Below, one piece after another: positions 45,433-55,318 of a stretch of 64,000 bases of DNA. This DNA is from Hypoxylon rubiginosum. Lineage: Eukaryota; Ascomycota; Sordariomycetes; Xylariales; Hypoxylaceae. Position 1 is the first letter of the stretch. Each line of letters opens with the position of its first letter. Location: contig CADCXA010000006.1 of NCBI GenBank assembly GCA_902806565.1, positions 2,170,001-2,234,000 of the forward strand, read 5' to 3'. The position numbers and the translations under genes were made by a program. Below the pieces are notes generated by a model that was not told where the DNA came from, did no database searches, and saw nothing but the letters and a program-made list of their open reading frames with translations.

Positions 45433-46212
45433 ATGGACTCGTACTACTCTCCTGGAAGTAGGCCCTTCGTCTCTGGATCGCAGTCTTTCGATGAAGCCGA
45501 CGCGGAAGCTATTCGCCACGACCGACAATCTAGACAGAGCCTAATAACTTTCCTTTGTAAACATTGTACACAAATCGAGGATAGCATTAAGCAACTTGCC
45601 AGGTTTGTCTTCCTATCCAACTTCCCTGTTAAGGTACAGTGGGACCTTGTGCGTTGCACAGTAGAGACCGTCCATACCTTCGCTACCCCTGAACCTCATT
45701 TCAGGCTGCGACCTTACAGGGTCACCACGTTGGACGAGTTCGAGTCAGCCACGGAAAATGACGAGGATGCATACGCATTATGCATCAGGATCCAACTACC
45801 AGACGACATTCAACAGGACGACAGAAAGGTCACTCTCATGAGGGATATCTTGGTCCGCGATGAGGAGCGCAAGTACGGATTCCTCTCCGGCATCCCATTC
45901 CAAGGACACCCAATCTACGGACTGTTCAGCATACAACTCACCAAAGATATTATGGAAAAAGACATATCCATATTCGACGGCACCGTCTGGTCTCTCGCAA
46001 ATGCCGTGTTCCTTCCGGTTCCCGACACGATTCGCGATCGTATTTCAACACAGTACTTGCTCCATCACATGAACATCCAGTCGGGCATCAAGTGGTGGCG
46101 GAGCGAGATGGATAGGCGGAGAATCATGAGGGGTGTACGCTATGTCGAGAGTGAGGCGAGTCAAGATCATCATAGCTACCATGGAAGACACACCCGACAT
46201 ACCTACAGGTAA
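45433..46212 (+). CDS. Unknown accessory protein, tandem paralogue 1 (259 aa)
   Basis: No known family recognised. It aligns over its length with the product of 47432-48148: VQWDLVRCTVE / IRWDLIRCSID; DEDAYALCIRIQLPDD / DDDAYTVCIRIEVSND; LMRDILVRDEERKYGFLSGI / TMRDILTRNTDPNYQHLDLI; HPIYGLFSIQL / HPIYSMFSVEF; AVFLPVPDTI / AVFMPVPETV. The pattern of alternating hydrophobic strands suggests a small beta-rich cytosolic domain. There is no signal peptide or membrane segment. The C-terminus is short, basic and His-rich. TATA-like TAGTATAAGTAG lies about 130 bp upstream, shared with its paralogue. Intact single exon, so apparently functional. Confidence 0.75.
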   Translation: MDSYYSPGSRPFVSGSQSFDEADAEAIRHDRQSRQSLITFLCKHCTQIEDSIKQLARFVFLSNFPVKVQWDLVRCTVETVHTFATPEPHFRLRPYRVTTLDEFESATENDEDAYALCIRIQLPDDIQQDDRKVTLMRDILVRDEERKYGFLSGIPFQGHPIYGLFSIQLTKDIMEKDISIFDGTVWSLANAVFLPVPDTIRDRISTQYLLHHMNIQSGIKWWRSEMDRRRIMRGVRYVESEASQDHHSYHGRHTRHTYR

Positions 46213-47431
46213 AAACGTATAAGAGTGCTGGGACTGGATTGAAACCAGATAAGGTTGGATGTGAGCGAGCTGTATCAGGCTAGTCAGCTAGGTAGCAACA
46301 GAATCTTCCTGTGACGCACGTCTCAATAGGATAGATATTCTAGTGAATACTTCATACATGCGTCAGGAATCAGAATAGAGTCCCACACGAAAGTGTACAT
46401 CTTATAGATTGATTCTGATAGGGGTATTATCATACCGTACGTTTGGTAAGATTGGGGTATTCCCCAGAAAGAAGCGTGTATAAGGCGCAGTCGCTTCCTC
46501 GCACTTGCGGCGTCGTTTTTGCGACAGGCCCAAAATGATGCGTTGCCAAATCGCAGGCCTTTGAGGGTAATTCTTCAGACAATGAGTATCTTCGGGATAT
46601 GGCCTACATGATTCATATACTGTCTACCTACCTAGGTATCTGGCCGACACGTAATTTAATGCTGCTTCCTACACGTCACATTGCAGTGAGTCTCCACCTA
46701 GTCAAGTGGTTAAACTGACTCCCGACATATAAGTCTTACACCGCCATTCCCTTACAATGGTGGGCGACGAGACAACACAACGCGTACCCACCTATATACG
46801 CCTCGAAAAGACTACGTACCAACCTACCTCGGTAGGCTGGCGCCCGACGCCGCGCTTTCACGCTTAACACTGCGGTCTATCACACGCTCAACACCGCGCT
46901 CTGCCCAAGCGGAGCGCCTCGATACAATAGCTCCTTAAGCTTTAAGGAGCCCCGAAACCACAAGATACGGAAGTCCTAGTTGGAGTGGACACGGAATCAT
47001 GATATTACGCCCTTGAGGCTTGAAATTGGCTTCTGAAGCCGTTATGTACTTAGCACTAGCGGACAGCTTGTCACGTCTCATACCCCCTGGGAGGTTTGGC
47101 TTGTATATAGCCTCATGACGTTAAACACTATCAATCAATCAATCAATCAACATTGCAGTGAGTCGTGAATCATTACCCCTGAGAAAGGAATATCTTACAT
47201 TGGACTGAATTGCATTCGCTGTCACCAGGTAGAAACCCGCATCAATATGCCCAGCGAACATACGACTCTATTACATATAAGTTATAAGTACACAGACAAG
47301 CACCTAGGTATTCGGAAGGAGGTATATAAGCAGGCTTTACTCCCTCACTTCTGGCCTGGGTATCTTTTTCTGCTTTTCAAACTACCTACTCTGCGCATAC
47401 CATACCACTTGCTATACTAGCTATCCTCACC
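46213..47431. other. Intergenic, junction of tandem duplication
   Basis: Starts with the second copy of the flank seen at 44630-44760. It holds TACCTACCTAGGTA (46624-46637), a perfect 8-bp hairpin CTCCTTAAGCTTTAAGGAG (about 46930), a (CAAT)n run at 47130-47150 and GGTATATAAG (47321-47330), the promoter of paralogue 2. Confidence 0.55.
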
Positions 47432-48148
47432 ATGGATGGTCAGCTATTTAGGGAAGATCTGATAAATTTCATATCTGCCCATAAATCTCTTGAAATCGAA
47501 CATTGCATTCAGGAGGTAGCCAGAGGCGAACTCGGATCAACCACGCCTCACAGAATACGGTGGGACCTTATACGCTGCTCTATCGATCGGGATGGGGATT
47601 CCAAGCCACACGGGTTCAAGGTCGCCACGAGGGAAACACCCCGTGATCAATATGAGGGGTGGTATAGCAGAGACGACGACGCGTATACAGTATGCATTAG
47701 GATAGAAGTGTCAAACGATGATGAAAGGAATCTTCCCAAGCTCATAACCATGAGGGACATCTTAACCCGCAACACTGACCCCAACTACCAGCATCTGGAT
47801 CTCATCCCATTACGACACCACCCAATCTATAGCATGTTCTCAGTGGAGTTTACGACAAACCTCAAAAACCGTTCCTTAAATTTCCCACCCGGCCTCTGGT
47901 ATCGCTCAAGAGCTGTATTCATGCCTGTTCCCGAGACAGTTTACAGTCAATGCCCTTCACAGTATGTGATGCACAACTGGAAGGATAAATCACTTCTCGA
48001 GCTCTGGGTCCGGAAGATGAGAAGATTAGAACGCGAGAAAAGGGAGGCGGAGAGCATGAGAAGGAGAGAAGAGCGCAGGATAAGGAAAGAAGAGCGCAAG
48101 AGAATAGAGTTGGAACGCCTGATAATAAGGTACAACTGTTGGCCTTAG
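47432..48148 (+). CDS. Unknown accessory protein, tandem paralogue 2 (238 aa)
   Basis: Shares the whole core of the neighbouring paralogue (see 45433-46212) but lacks its first about 25 residues. It ends in a much longer charged coiled coil, starting LLELWVRKMRRLEREKREAE and dense in Arg/Glu for about 45 residues. The ATG is in CCTCACCATGGATG, with GGTATATAAG 102-111 bp upstream. Intact frame. The divergence of the C-termini while the core is kept suggests that the core domain is the functional unit and the tail is a variable partner-binding part (inference). Function unknown. Confidence 0.75.
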   Translation: MDGQLFREDLINFISAHKSLEIEHCIQEVARGELGSTTPHRIRWDLIRCSIDRDGDSKPHGFKVATRETPRDQYEGWYSRDDDAYTVCIRIEVSNDDERNLPKLITMRDILTRNTDPNYQHLDLIPLRHHPIYSMFSVEFTTNLKNRSLNFPPGLWYRSRAVFMPVPETVYSQCPSQYVMHNWKDKSLLELWVRKMRRLEREKREAESMRRREERRIRKEERKRIELERLIIRYNCWP

Positions 48149-49202
48149 ACGTTAATTTCAGGGGTTTTTCTTGGATGGCCCGGGAGAAATATTGCGGGAT
48201 AATAAACTAGTCGGAAGAGACATACTTGTGCTTCAATGTGGCTATCAAACGCCAACTTCTCCTAGCCGAATACAGACAGTTTTGAAGTTGTACAGGTTCA
48301 TTTCGTTTCGGCCACTGTCGTCATCCTGCCCATCATAGTGTGAGTTCCGCTGGGCACACTATGGAAAGAGAATGAGTCTTTGGGAATATATATTACACTA
48401 TAAATCATCAACACGATCGATCAGACTATTGAAGATTCGATAATGGGATTCTACGTAAAAAAAAAAATTGTATTTCCAAAGTGTAGGTGAATACAGGCAA
48501 TCTCCATGAAAGCTTCCCACGATGATGTTGTCTCTTATGTACATCGGATTCTTCAGGGGCGCCATCGATACATAAGCAGCCCTCAGCCCTCCCCTCCCCA
48601 TCCAGGACCCCCCTGCGAGTATATCTGGAAGGTAGGCGCGCGCCTAAGAAGCTTGAGAAGAATGGTTTGGTTGGTTGGTATATTTAATGTCGGAAGCCTG
48701 AGAAAAAGGGGCCTCCGGTTGGAATATTTTATAAATATCTCGCGAGCGATATTCTCGACTATTCCGAGGTATCTATTATATCTCCAGCATCTGCGATATG
48801 CGTTAGTATGCTCTCAACGTTATTTCACTGCTGCCTCGTATTTGTTTTTGATTTCTTACCTGCCTCCTCCCCCAGCTTCACTTACCTCTACACAATTGTT
48901 TTAATAAGCATTATCGCCGTCATTCTCCGTTGGTACAAAAGCACTCGCTCTCAACCCGGACTTAGTAACTCCTGTAGCCCATCTACCTTGCTAAAATGCA
49001 ACCCTCCATCCAAGTCAGCCTTAGAACCTATTCCATCAACGCCATTTTCGGCAGGATCTCCAAGTCGGGACTCCTACGCTTCTGGTCCTATTGCCCGAAA
49101 CCCTCGTCCTCAGCCTAGGAAATTACTTTTTATTACAGGGCAGACCAAGCAGCAAAAGTAGCATGTCGTTATTACGCCGGGGGCTCCTAAGCTATCTGCT
49201 GG
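48149..49202. other. Intergenic, upstream of HET gene
   Basis: No confident gene. An ATG frame at 48808-49161 encodes a hydrophobic start and a Ser/Pro-rich tail. It could be leader DNA or an upstream exon of the HET gene, but no splice joining them in frame was found. Confidence 0.4.
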
Positions 49203-50592
49203 ATGGATCCGTCATACGAACCACGAGCTGAACCCCAAGCCGGAATCCCCCCGGTATGGGTTCCTGGCATCTTTTGAGCACTCAATTCTCGACAAAAACA
49301 AGATTCGCCTATTGCAGCTCTCTTTAACCACGGACTCGTCTATCCCACAGTGCACTATTGTCGACCATTCTGTTCGCCACTTACATACGACGTCATACGC
49401 AGCGCTGTCGTACACTTGGGGCGATTCACCTTGTGACTGCAAGATCCTGATTGACTACAAGATTTTCCTCGTGCGAAGGAACGTTTTCAATTTCCTCCAA
49501 CAGATGCGGCAAACGAAGCTCCAGTCCACTTTCTTTATTGATGCAATATGTCTGAATCAAAACGACGAGGTCGAGATAGCAAGCCAACTGCCGCAAATGC
49601 GCGACATATATCGCAACGCCAACGAGGTGGTTGTCTGGCTAGGCATGCCGGACACCCCAACGATCCGACATTTAGCAGCGTTGCAAGTCGAGCTTAGTCT
49701 CGAAAAATATCCTTCGCGCTGGCCACAACCTGCGAAGACCGGTTTTGAGATTCTCTGTGATCACCCCTTCTGGACGCGCATGTGGATTGTTCAAGAAGTT
49801 ATCCTGGCGAAAAAGCTCGTCATCCTTTACGGCCCTGTCGTATTGTGGTGGTCTAATGTGTCCGGACTTATGGATACCAACCTCGAGACGCCTTATATCG
49901 ACCCCGAAGAAGAAGATCTCCGCGTCCTGGAAGGGGAATCAGCCCCGTGCAGCGTGTCCCAAGAATTCATGGAACGACGACAAGGTTTGCGCTGGGGGGC
50001 CGCTCTGAAAATATTTCAAGCTCGCGAGCGATTTAGACCAGCTTTTAGAAGCCCGGGCCGAGCGGACGAAGGCTTTCCAATTCATGTAGCGTTTCGTTTT
50101 TTTGGGCGTCAGCACTGCACCAAGGATCATGATAGGCTGTACGGGCTCCTCGGTGTGATTAAGGATGCATTAGAAATCAAGCCCGACTACAAGATGTCTT
50201 CGCTCGCAGTTTTCAAGCAAGCGTGGGCGATGGGCAGGCAGACTCTCCGGCGGGACGACTCATACGAAACGATTCGGCTTCTGGCACGCTTCCCCCTTTT
50301 CGGTTCTCCCGAAGGGCAAGACCCATTGCGATTTTTCAACGAGTTTGCAAAGGATCTCCTAGAAAGCTTTTTCGGTTTTGAAGACGGGCCTAGGTCTCGG
50401 GAGTTTATCCAAGCTCGAGAGTTTATCGAAAACGAGCTGGCGGGTTTAAAGCAAGCAGAAGAGCTCGACTGGAATAAGTCTTTGGATCCGGTATACCTAT
50501 CTAGAAAGAGAACGAGCGAGTGCAGATTTGTTGAACCGCTAACCGCTAACCCTCCCTTCATATACGAAACCGACTACGGCCGTGAACTCTAG
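49203..50592 (+). CDS. HET-domain (heterokaryon incompatibility) protein
   Basis: The HET domain (PF06985) mediates death of fused cells of unlike genotype in filamentous ascomycetes. It is plain here: YAALSYTWGDSPCDCKILID, FFIDAICLNQNDEVEIASQL, MRDIYRNANEVVVWLG, FWTRMWIVQEVILAKKLVIL and later DRLYGLLGV. The frame is open from 49162 but its first in-frame ATG is at 49504, after the YTWGD block. One consistent model is exon 49203-49253 (MDPSYEPRAEPQAGIPP), a 49-nt intron with GTATGG donor and an atypical AAG acceptor, then 49303-50592 starting IRLLQL (446 aa). However, the upstream open sequence (YGFLASFEHSILDKNKIRLL) itself looks coding. The 5' end may therefore be decayed or mis-modelled. 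The domain call is firm; the start is not. Confidence 0.82.
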
Positions 50593-50838
50593 GTAGCGCC
50601 AGGGTGGTCCTGAGTAAAGCGGTGAGCGGTACTTTGGTTAACTAGAGGTTGGCGAGGGTAACTTTGGAAAAACGTAATAAATATTACCCGAAAGTTACTT
50701 TAAAGAATTATTATTATTAGTGGTAGTCTCAGATAATGAGCGAAAGTTAACTCCTCACAATATACTATAGCCATCAATATCACACTGTCACTACCTTCTA
50801 TGACAAATGCGTGTCATATTCCCAGATAAATGACCTAC

Positions 50839-51729
50839 TTACAGGAATATTGCGTCACCGGCTTCTTCGTCCCATGGATTCAGCAAATCTGTTCCGTCCT
50901 GATACTTTCTGAAATCCTCCAAATTGTCTTCGTTCAACTTGCGCATCCAATCATCGTCGTCGTCTCTAGGTGGGCATGGAACACCGTCTTCAGCTTCAAC
51001 GACTCGCGCCCCGAGCCTGTCTCTGAAGTACGCAGGCCAAGGCTTAGCGTAGTATCCCTCAATCCTCAGCTTCTCCAAGCTCACTTCCGATAGCCTCGCT
51101 AAGGCCTGAGCAAAAGCTATGTCCTTTCCCAAGCTTCGTTGCCAGAGCTGGTCAATGCCCTCACCCCACCAACGCACCACCACGCTCTTCAGACCCGGAG
51201 TGGCTCCAGGAAGGGCGTGGAGTAGATCCAACCACGAACCCTTGTCGGCGTCTGGGGGTACGTAGATATCCAGAGATCGAATCATCTTCATGTTCGTATG
51301 CCCAATCTGAACCATGAGCCGCCACATCAAGTTTGGATTGTTGAAGCAGAATACGTTCCGCGAATAGAGTATCGGGACCGCATCGAGGTAAACCTGCTTG
51401 CAGGTCTGTAGAACAGCTGGATCCATGGTTCGGTACTGTCGAGCCTGGATGAAGTCCAGCAGGATCAACTTCTGGTAAGTGTTTCCAACTGACCAGGATG
51501 GGTTATCCCAGCGATTGAATCGGCTGACGAGAAGCAGGTCATATATCATAAGTCGGATTTCAACTGGCAAGTCAAGTAGGGGGGATTTCTGCTTCGTTTT
51601 GATCGGCGCCTCGGTCTTGCTACTCTTCTTGGGACGTTGACTTCCTACTCTCAAGGAGGGTTCAGCATCGGAGATATTGAGGCCGAAGAATGCCTTGGCA
51701 ATGACTTTCCTACTAAACGGCTCAGCCAT
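50839..51729 (-). CDS. 2EXR/F-box-like fungal protein, 296 aa
   Basis: ATG at 51729 (GGACCATGGCT) preferred; an in-frame ATG at 51795 would add 22 residues. The core starts SPLLDLPVEIRLMIYDLLL, an F-box-related/2EXR opening typical of large lineage-specific fungal families. It is followed by AVLQTCKQVYLDAVPILYSR and NVFCFNNPNL, the usual 'old cup-helix then strand' order, and MIRSLDIYVPPDADKG. A Trp-rich SVVVRWWGEG and an acidic C-terminus (RDDDDDWMRK, then LNPWDEEAG) complete it. Family members are mostly uncharacterised; a role as substrate adaptor is possible but unproven. It is convergent to the HET gene. Confidence 0.75.
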   Translation of the reverse strand: MAEPFSRKVIAKAFFGLNISDAEPSLRVGSQRPKKSSKTEAPIKTKQKSPLLDLPVEIRLMIYDLLLVSRFNRWDNPSWSVGNTYQKLILLDFIQARQYRTMDPAVLQTCKQVYLDAVPILYSRNVFCFNNPNLMWRLMVQIGHTNMKMIRSLDIYVPPDADKGSWLDLLHALPGATPGLKSVVVRWWGEGIDQLWQRSLGKDIAFAQALARLSEVSLEKLRIEGYYAKPWPAYFRDRLGARVVEAEDGVPCPPRDDDDDWMRKLNEDNLEDFRKYQDGTDLLNPWDEEAGDAIFL

Positions 51730-51971
51730 GGTCCGGAAGCTGAGCACTTCTCTGAGGTTGTAATCAGAAGCAATGCCCAAAACTTGTAGAAACATTTCGC
51801 CTTTTATTATAGAGCGTTGGGACCTGACGTGTGGGGTAAGTAAGGCTGGCTGGCTGGCTGTGGTAGGGTGGCTTATGTGGCTTTGCGGTACGTACCTTAT
51901 CACTACCTGTTTCTAAGAGCCTCCTTTTCATCGGCCACGCTCGTTCACCTGCTTTAGGCTTCCTGGTCGGC

Positions 51972-52997
51972 ATGACTATTCTTGCCACTATCCTCTGGAG
52001 TTGCTTACTGCTTCCACTTATGGTAGCGCTGCAATCAGGGTACTCTCTGTTTCGAAACTACCTGGTGGCCCGTAGAATCGGGCTCGTAAATGTCGGGAAA
52101 TCGGCCAGGCGGTGACGGCATTCCAGAGGTCCATGACCGAAATGTACGAGTCGGAGAAGAGCAAGGTAGCCCAGAGCATATCAGGGACCAGCAGTAGCCG
52201 CACCTTTTTGTCGTCGCTAGCTAAAGCATCACTAGATGCGAAACACGGCGAGGGCCTTACGGAATGAGAAATTTACAGCAACATCTTCGTTATCAACTTT
52301 GCTGGTCACGACACCTCGTCCCATGTCTTCACCTTCGCCGTATACTTCCTAGCTGCCAACCCGGCCGTGCAAGACTGGCTTTCTGAGGAACTCCACCACG
52401 TGCTCGGCAACCGACCACCGCGCAAGTGGGATTATACAACCAGCTTTCCTCGCCTCAAGCGCTGCCTAGCTGTCCTCCTACGAAACTATTCGGCTATACA
52501 CGCCTGTGCCGGTCACGAAGTGGATGAAGGAGAAGACGCAGACACTCAATGTCGGAGACAAGACACTTGACCTGCCACCGAACACCATGATGTGCCTAGC
52601 TTACTCCTGTCTGCAGACTGACCCTAGATGGTAGGGCTCCGACTCGCTTACCTGGCGACCATCCCGCTTCATCAAGCCCGCCGCGTCCGAATCAGGATCC
52701 CGGACTCCCGAAGGTGGAAGCCAAAACTTCGAGGAGGAAGAGTTCCTCCCGCACAGACGAGGCATATTCGTCGGCTGGTCCGAGGACGCGCGCGACTGCC
52801 CGGGGAGGAAGTTTTCCCAGGTCGAGTTCGTGGCTACTATCGCGTCCCTGTTCCGCGACTGGCGGGTGGACCCGTTGGCCTTCGATGGAGAAACGATCGA
52901 GGCGGCTCGCGAGCGTGTGCTCGACCTCATCGAGACGGATTCTGCCATAGTCCTCTTGCAGCAGATGTTGCATCCCGAGAAAGCCCCTCTAGTCTAG
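51972..52997 (+). pseudogene. Cytochrome P450 pseudogene, internally deleted
   Basis: Clear P450 pieces in order: the N-terminal membrane anchor from ATG 51972 (MTILATILWSCLLLPLMVAL); pre-I-helix FQRSMTEMYESEKSKVAQ; I-helix NIFVINFAGHDTSSHVFTFA; K-helix ETIRLYTPVPVTKW; SDSLTWRPSRFIKP; and the heme loop GWSEDARDCPGRKFSQVEFV with ligand Cys at 52797-52799. Disabling changes: TGA at 52265-52267 just before the I-helix, a frameshift at about 52475-52480 before the K-helix, and TAG at 52632-52634 (in place of a Trp/Tyr-type codon). About 200 codons between the anchor and the I-helix are missing. The heme-loop G normally found before A-R is D. No antisense gene explains it. Confidence 0.88.
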
Positions 52998-53346
52998 TCC
53001 AGGAGGTGAAGTCATAGGTATCAGGAGGTAGTTATTAAGAGTTTGGCGCCGCAGCGCAGCTACGGCAAGTTAGCAAACCCCTAATTGCCGATTGTTCGAT
53101 GCTTCTTCAATAGAAGTGACTCGAGGCTTAACAGGGACCTTCACATCCACACTCAGAAACTGCTTCACGGATACGATGCTTCAGGGCTATCGAATGTGTA
53201 ATTCTGGTCTTAGGTTGGTACCTAAGCTATCAACGAAAATGAAACTAAGTGGCTTAGAGAGTGTCTTGGTACTTTTTCTACCGGGCCCTAAGCTATATGA
53301 AATCAAGCCCCATACCACTGAACTTCTCCCGCTCCCTCCACTAAGC
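52998..53346. other. Intergenic
   Basis: Nothing recognised between the P450 relic and the next (minus-strand) gene. The frame at 53092 overlaps that gene's 3' end. Confidence 0.5.
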
Positions 53347-54003
53347 TTAGATATCTTCCATTCGCTTCTCCTCAAGCGAGTCCCCGACGCTACGCCCTGG
53401 ATCCGTACTAACTAGCTCGTACACGGTGTCCCCACGTGCAGATCGTTCCGGTCGATAGACGTACGGGGGCGCCCAAGTAACTTTGTGTCTCAGTTTGTCG
53501 AAGTAGAACACGAAGTTGCAATGGAAGAGGTCGCTACGATCTCGGAAAGGGACGCAGGTTGTTCGCTCGTCGATGCCGTATCTTTGCAAACCTACGCCGA
53601 GTCTTATGGCTCTCACGGCCCGGCCAGCGGCTAACTCCAGGGCGTCTGGATCTTCTGGTGTTCTTCCGTCGGGCTTTCTAGTCAACTCGGGGACAAAGAC
53701 GGTGATGGTCGGTGACAAGCTCAAGCGTATCGAAGCGCCAGGACCGCGACGGATAGGCTTCAGCTCGAACTCTAGTTGTGGATGTGTGGATAGTCCAAAT
53801 TCAAGACTGACGATGTCCCGCATTGTTTCCTCGGCCTCGGCGAACAGAGAATCGAAATGCGAGCAAAGGCGCCCTTTCGTCTGCGAACTAGAGAAATCTT
53901 CCGTCCGCGAACTGGAGAAATCTCTCGTCCGCGAACGGGAGAAATCTGCCGACCTTGCAGCATTGTAGGAGTTCTGGCGTCTCTCTCTCTGGCGTCTATT
54001 CAT
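53347..54003 (-). CDS. Unknown accessory protein, divergent paralogue pair member A (218 aa)
   Basis: ATG at 54003, intact single exon. The first about 45 residues are Arg/Ser-rich and contain three near-perfect repeats of an 8-residue unit (DFSRSRTR, DFSSSRTE, DFSSSQTK), encoded by 24-bp DNA repeats at about 53878-53950. The core aligns with the 54678-55318 product: ITVFVPELTRKPDGRTPEDP / PTLFIYIPDTTTTPDQTPQQ, CVPFRDRSDLFHCNFVFYFD / DIPFDCECDLFHCNVGIQW. No known domain, signal peptide or membrane helix. It also weakly shares its motif layout with the 45-48 kb pair. Function unknown. Confidence 0.72.
   Translation of the reverse strand: MNRRQRERRQNSYNAARSADFSRSRTRDFSSSRTEDFSSSQTKGRLCSHFDSLFAEAEETMRDIVSLEFGLSTHPQLEFELKPIRRGPGASIRLSLSPTITVFVPELTRKPDGRTPEDPDALELAAGRAVRAIRLGVGLQRYGIDERTTCVPFRDRSDLFHCNFVFYFDKLRHKVTWAPPYVYRPERSARGDTVYELVSTDPGRSVGDSLEEKRMEDI
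53878..53950. repeat. Three 24-bp in-frame repeats
   Basis: The GAGAAATCT-n6-CGCGAACT-type unit occurs three times within the N-terminal coding region of the preceding gene and adds 8-residue units to the protein. Confidence 0.8.
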
Positions 54004-54677
54004 GATCTCTGTGTTGTAATGAAGGATTTGAAGGTAGGTACCTAAGTTGTCTTGTGATCGTGAAGTCGGAAAGAACTAGACAATGGCATGTCGCTAGCAC
54101 AAAGAAAGAAGACAAGAGCTGGGAGCTACTGTTGGGTTACATATAGTAATCCGATCAAGCCAGACATTGAGGTCTGCAGATCTTCGTGGAATATCTGATA
54201 CACGAGTACTTGAATCCATCTGGTATTTTCTTGGACCATGACCTGGAACCACGTACATCTTCCAAGTCATGAAATTTACAAACCACCTTACCATTACCTG
54301 GTAGATACCTAGGTAATTACCTAGGGTAGGTAATGACGAGTTCTCAACTTAGTTCGTTTGCGTGTTTTCCTCCTATTCACGGTTAAGCAGGACGAAGATA
54401 AATAGTGACGACAAGCTTAGCAATCCCACGACCTGGACACCTCGTAGCCCATGGTAATGTGGGATAAAATGTATTATATGTTAATCAGTAGTTGTTCATA
54501 TACACGTTTAGGTGTAGATAAGTAAATCAAGATATAAGGCCTACCATTTCTCGTGCTTTTCGTTCCCCTGCCCCAGCCTTAACTTATCTACATATGATCT
54601 CGTCTCTTCCAACTTAGCTATATAATCAACACACCCGATTATGATACCCGAAACCCGAAAACTCCACAGACAACGCG
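54004..54677. other. Divergent promoter region of the paralogue pair
   Basis: Holds a TACCTAGGTAATTACCTAGGGTAGGTAA palindromic cluster (54307-54333; only words are quoted) and GCTATATAATC at about 54617, about 55 bp before the plus-strand start. A GGTAGGTACCTA motif lies just upstream of the minus-strand gene at 54032. Confidence 0.55.
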
Positions 54678-55318
54678 ATGGAAACAAGCAACACTGGGGG
54701 ACGAGGTCGTTCGGGGCACTCTGATAGCCACCTTCCTCGCTACCCTACCTTCGAGAACAGGGGGGACCTTCAGCTGCATTTCACGCAGCAGGTACAGAAG
54801 GCCGAGGCTGGAATACTGAACTCAGCCTACGACCAGTTGACTTCAACCCCGAGACGGAATTGTGGAGGAGAGGCCTGGGCTTTTACCACTCTCTGGGCGT
54901 GCCCCTGATCCTTATACCGACCCTCTTCATATATATCCCCGACACAACCACAACACCAGACCAAACACCGCAGCAAAGAGAAGAAGAGCTCCAGCGACAC
55001 ATTGATGCGAGGTGCATGACTTTCAAGCTCTTCGAGGGTTCAATTCAATACCATCCTGATGAGGAGCTACCTGATATCCCCTTCGACTGTGAATGCGACT
55101 TGTTCCACTGCAATGTCGGGATCCAGTGGGCTGGGGAAGGGAAATACGTCCTGGATTACGAGACCTCCAGTTACATATATCTACCGTTACCAAGTAAACA
55201 GTACGAACGTTACGAGTTGCGCGATACGGATCATAAGCAGCTGATGCACTGGCATGAGAAGTGGGAAACCGCATTAAAATTACCGATTGGAGATATAGGC
55301 AGGAAGCTAGCTACATGA
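54678..55318 (+). pseudogene. Divergent paralogue pair member B, one-base frameshift
   Basis: Starting at ATG 54678 the frame encodes METSNTGGRGRSGHSDSHLP through HFTQQVQKAEAGILNSAYDQ. At about 54837-54839 coding similarity to the 53347-54003 product moves into another frame, reading DFNPETELWRRGLGFYHSLG and on to DLFHCNVGIQW and the stop at 55318. Inserting one base at this point would restore a continuous reading of about 213 residues, so a single-nucleotide deletion is the simplest explanation. A 62-nt intron 54792-54853 also restores frame, but its GTACAG donor and CCGAG acceptor are poor and it would remove residues that align with the paralogue (AEA...L-x-F). It could also be a sequencing error. 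TATA-like GCTATATAATC lies 55 bp upstream. Confidence 0.6.

Noticed and set aside
48808..49161. ATG frame of 117 codons before the HET gene
   Set aside because: It is Ser/Pro-rich with no domain, and no canonical splice joins it in frame to the HET coding region.
54792..54853. Intron that would repair the frameshifted paralogue
   Set aside because: GTACAG donor and CCGAG acceptor are poor and the segment aligns with coding sequence of the intact paralogue. It is kept only as an alternative.
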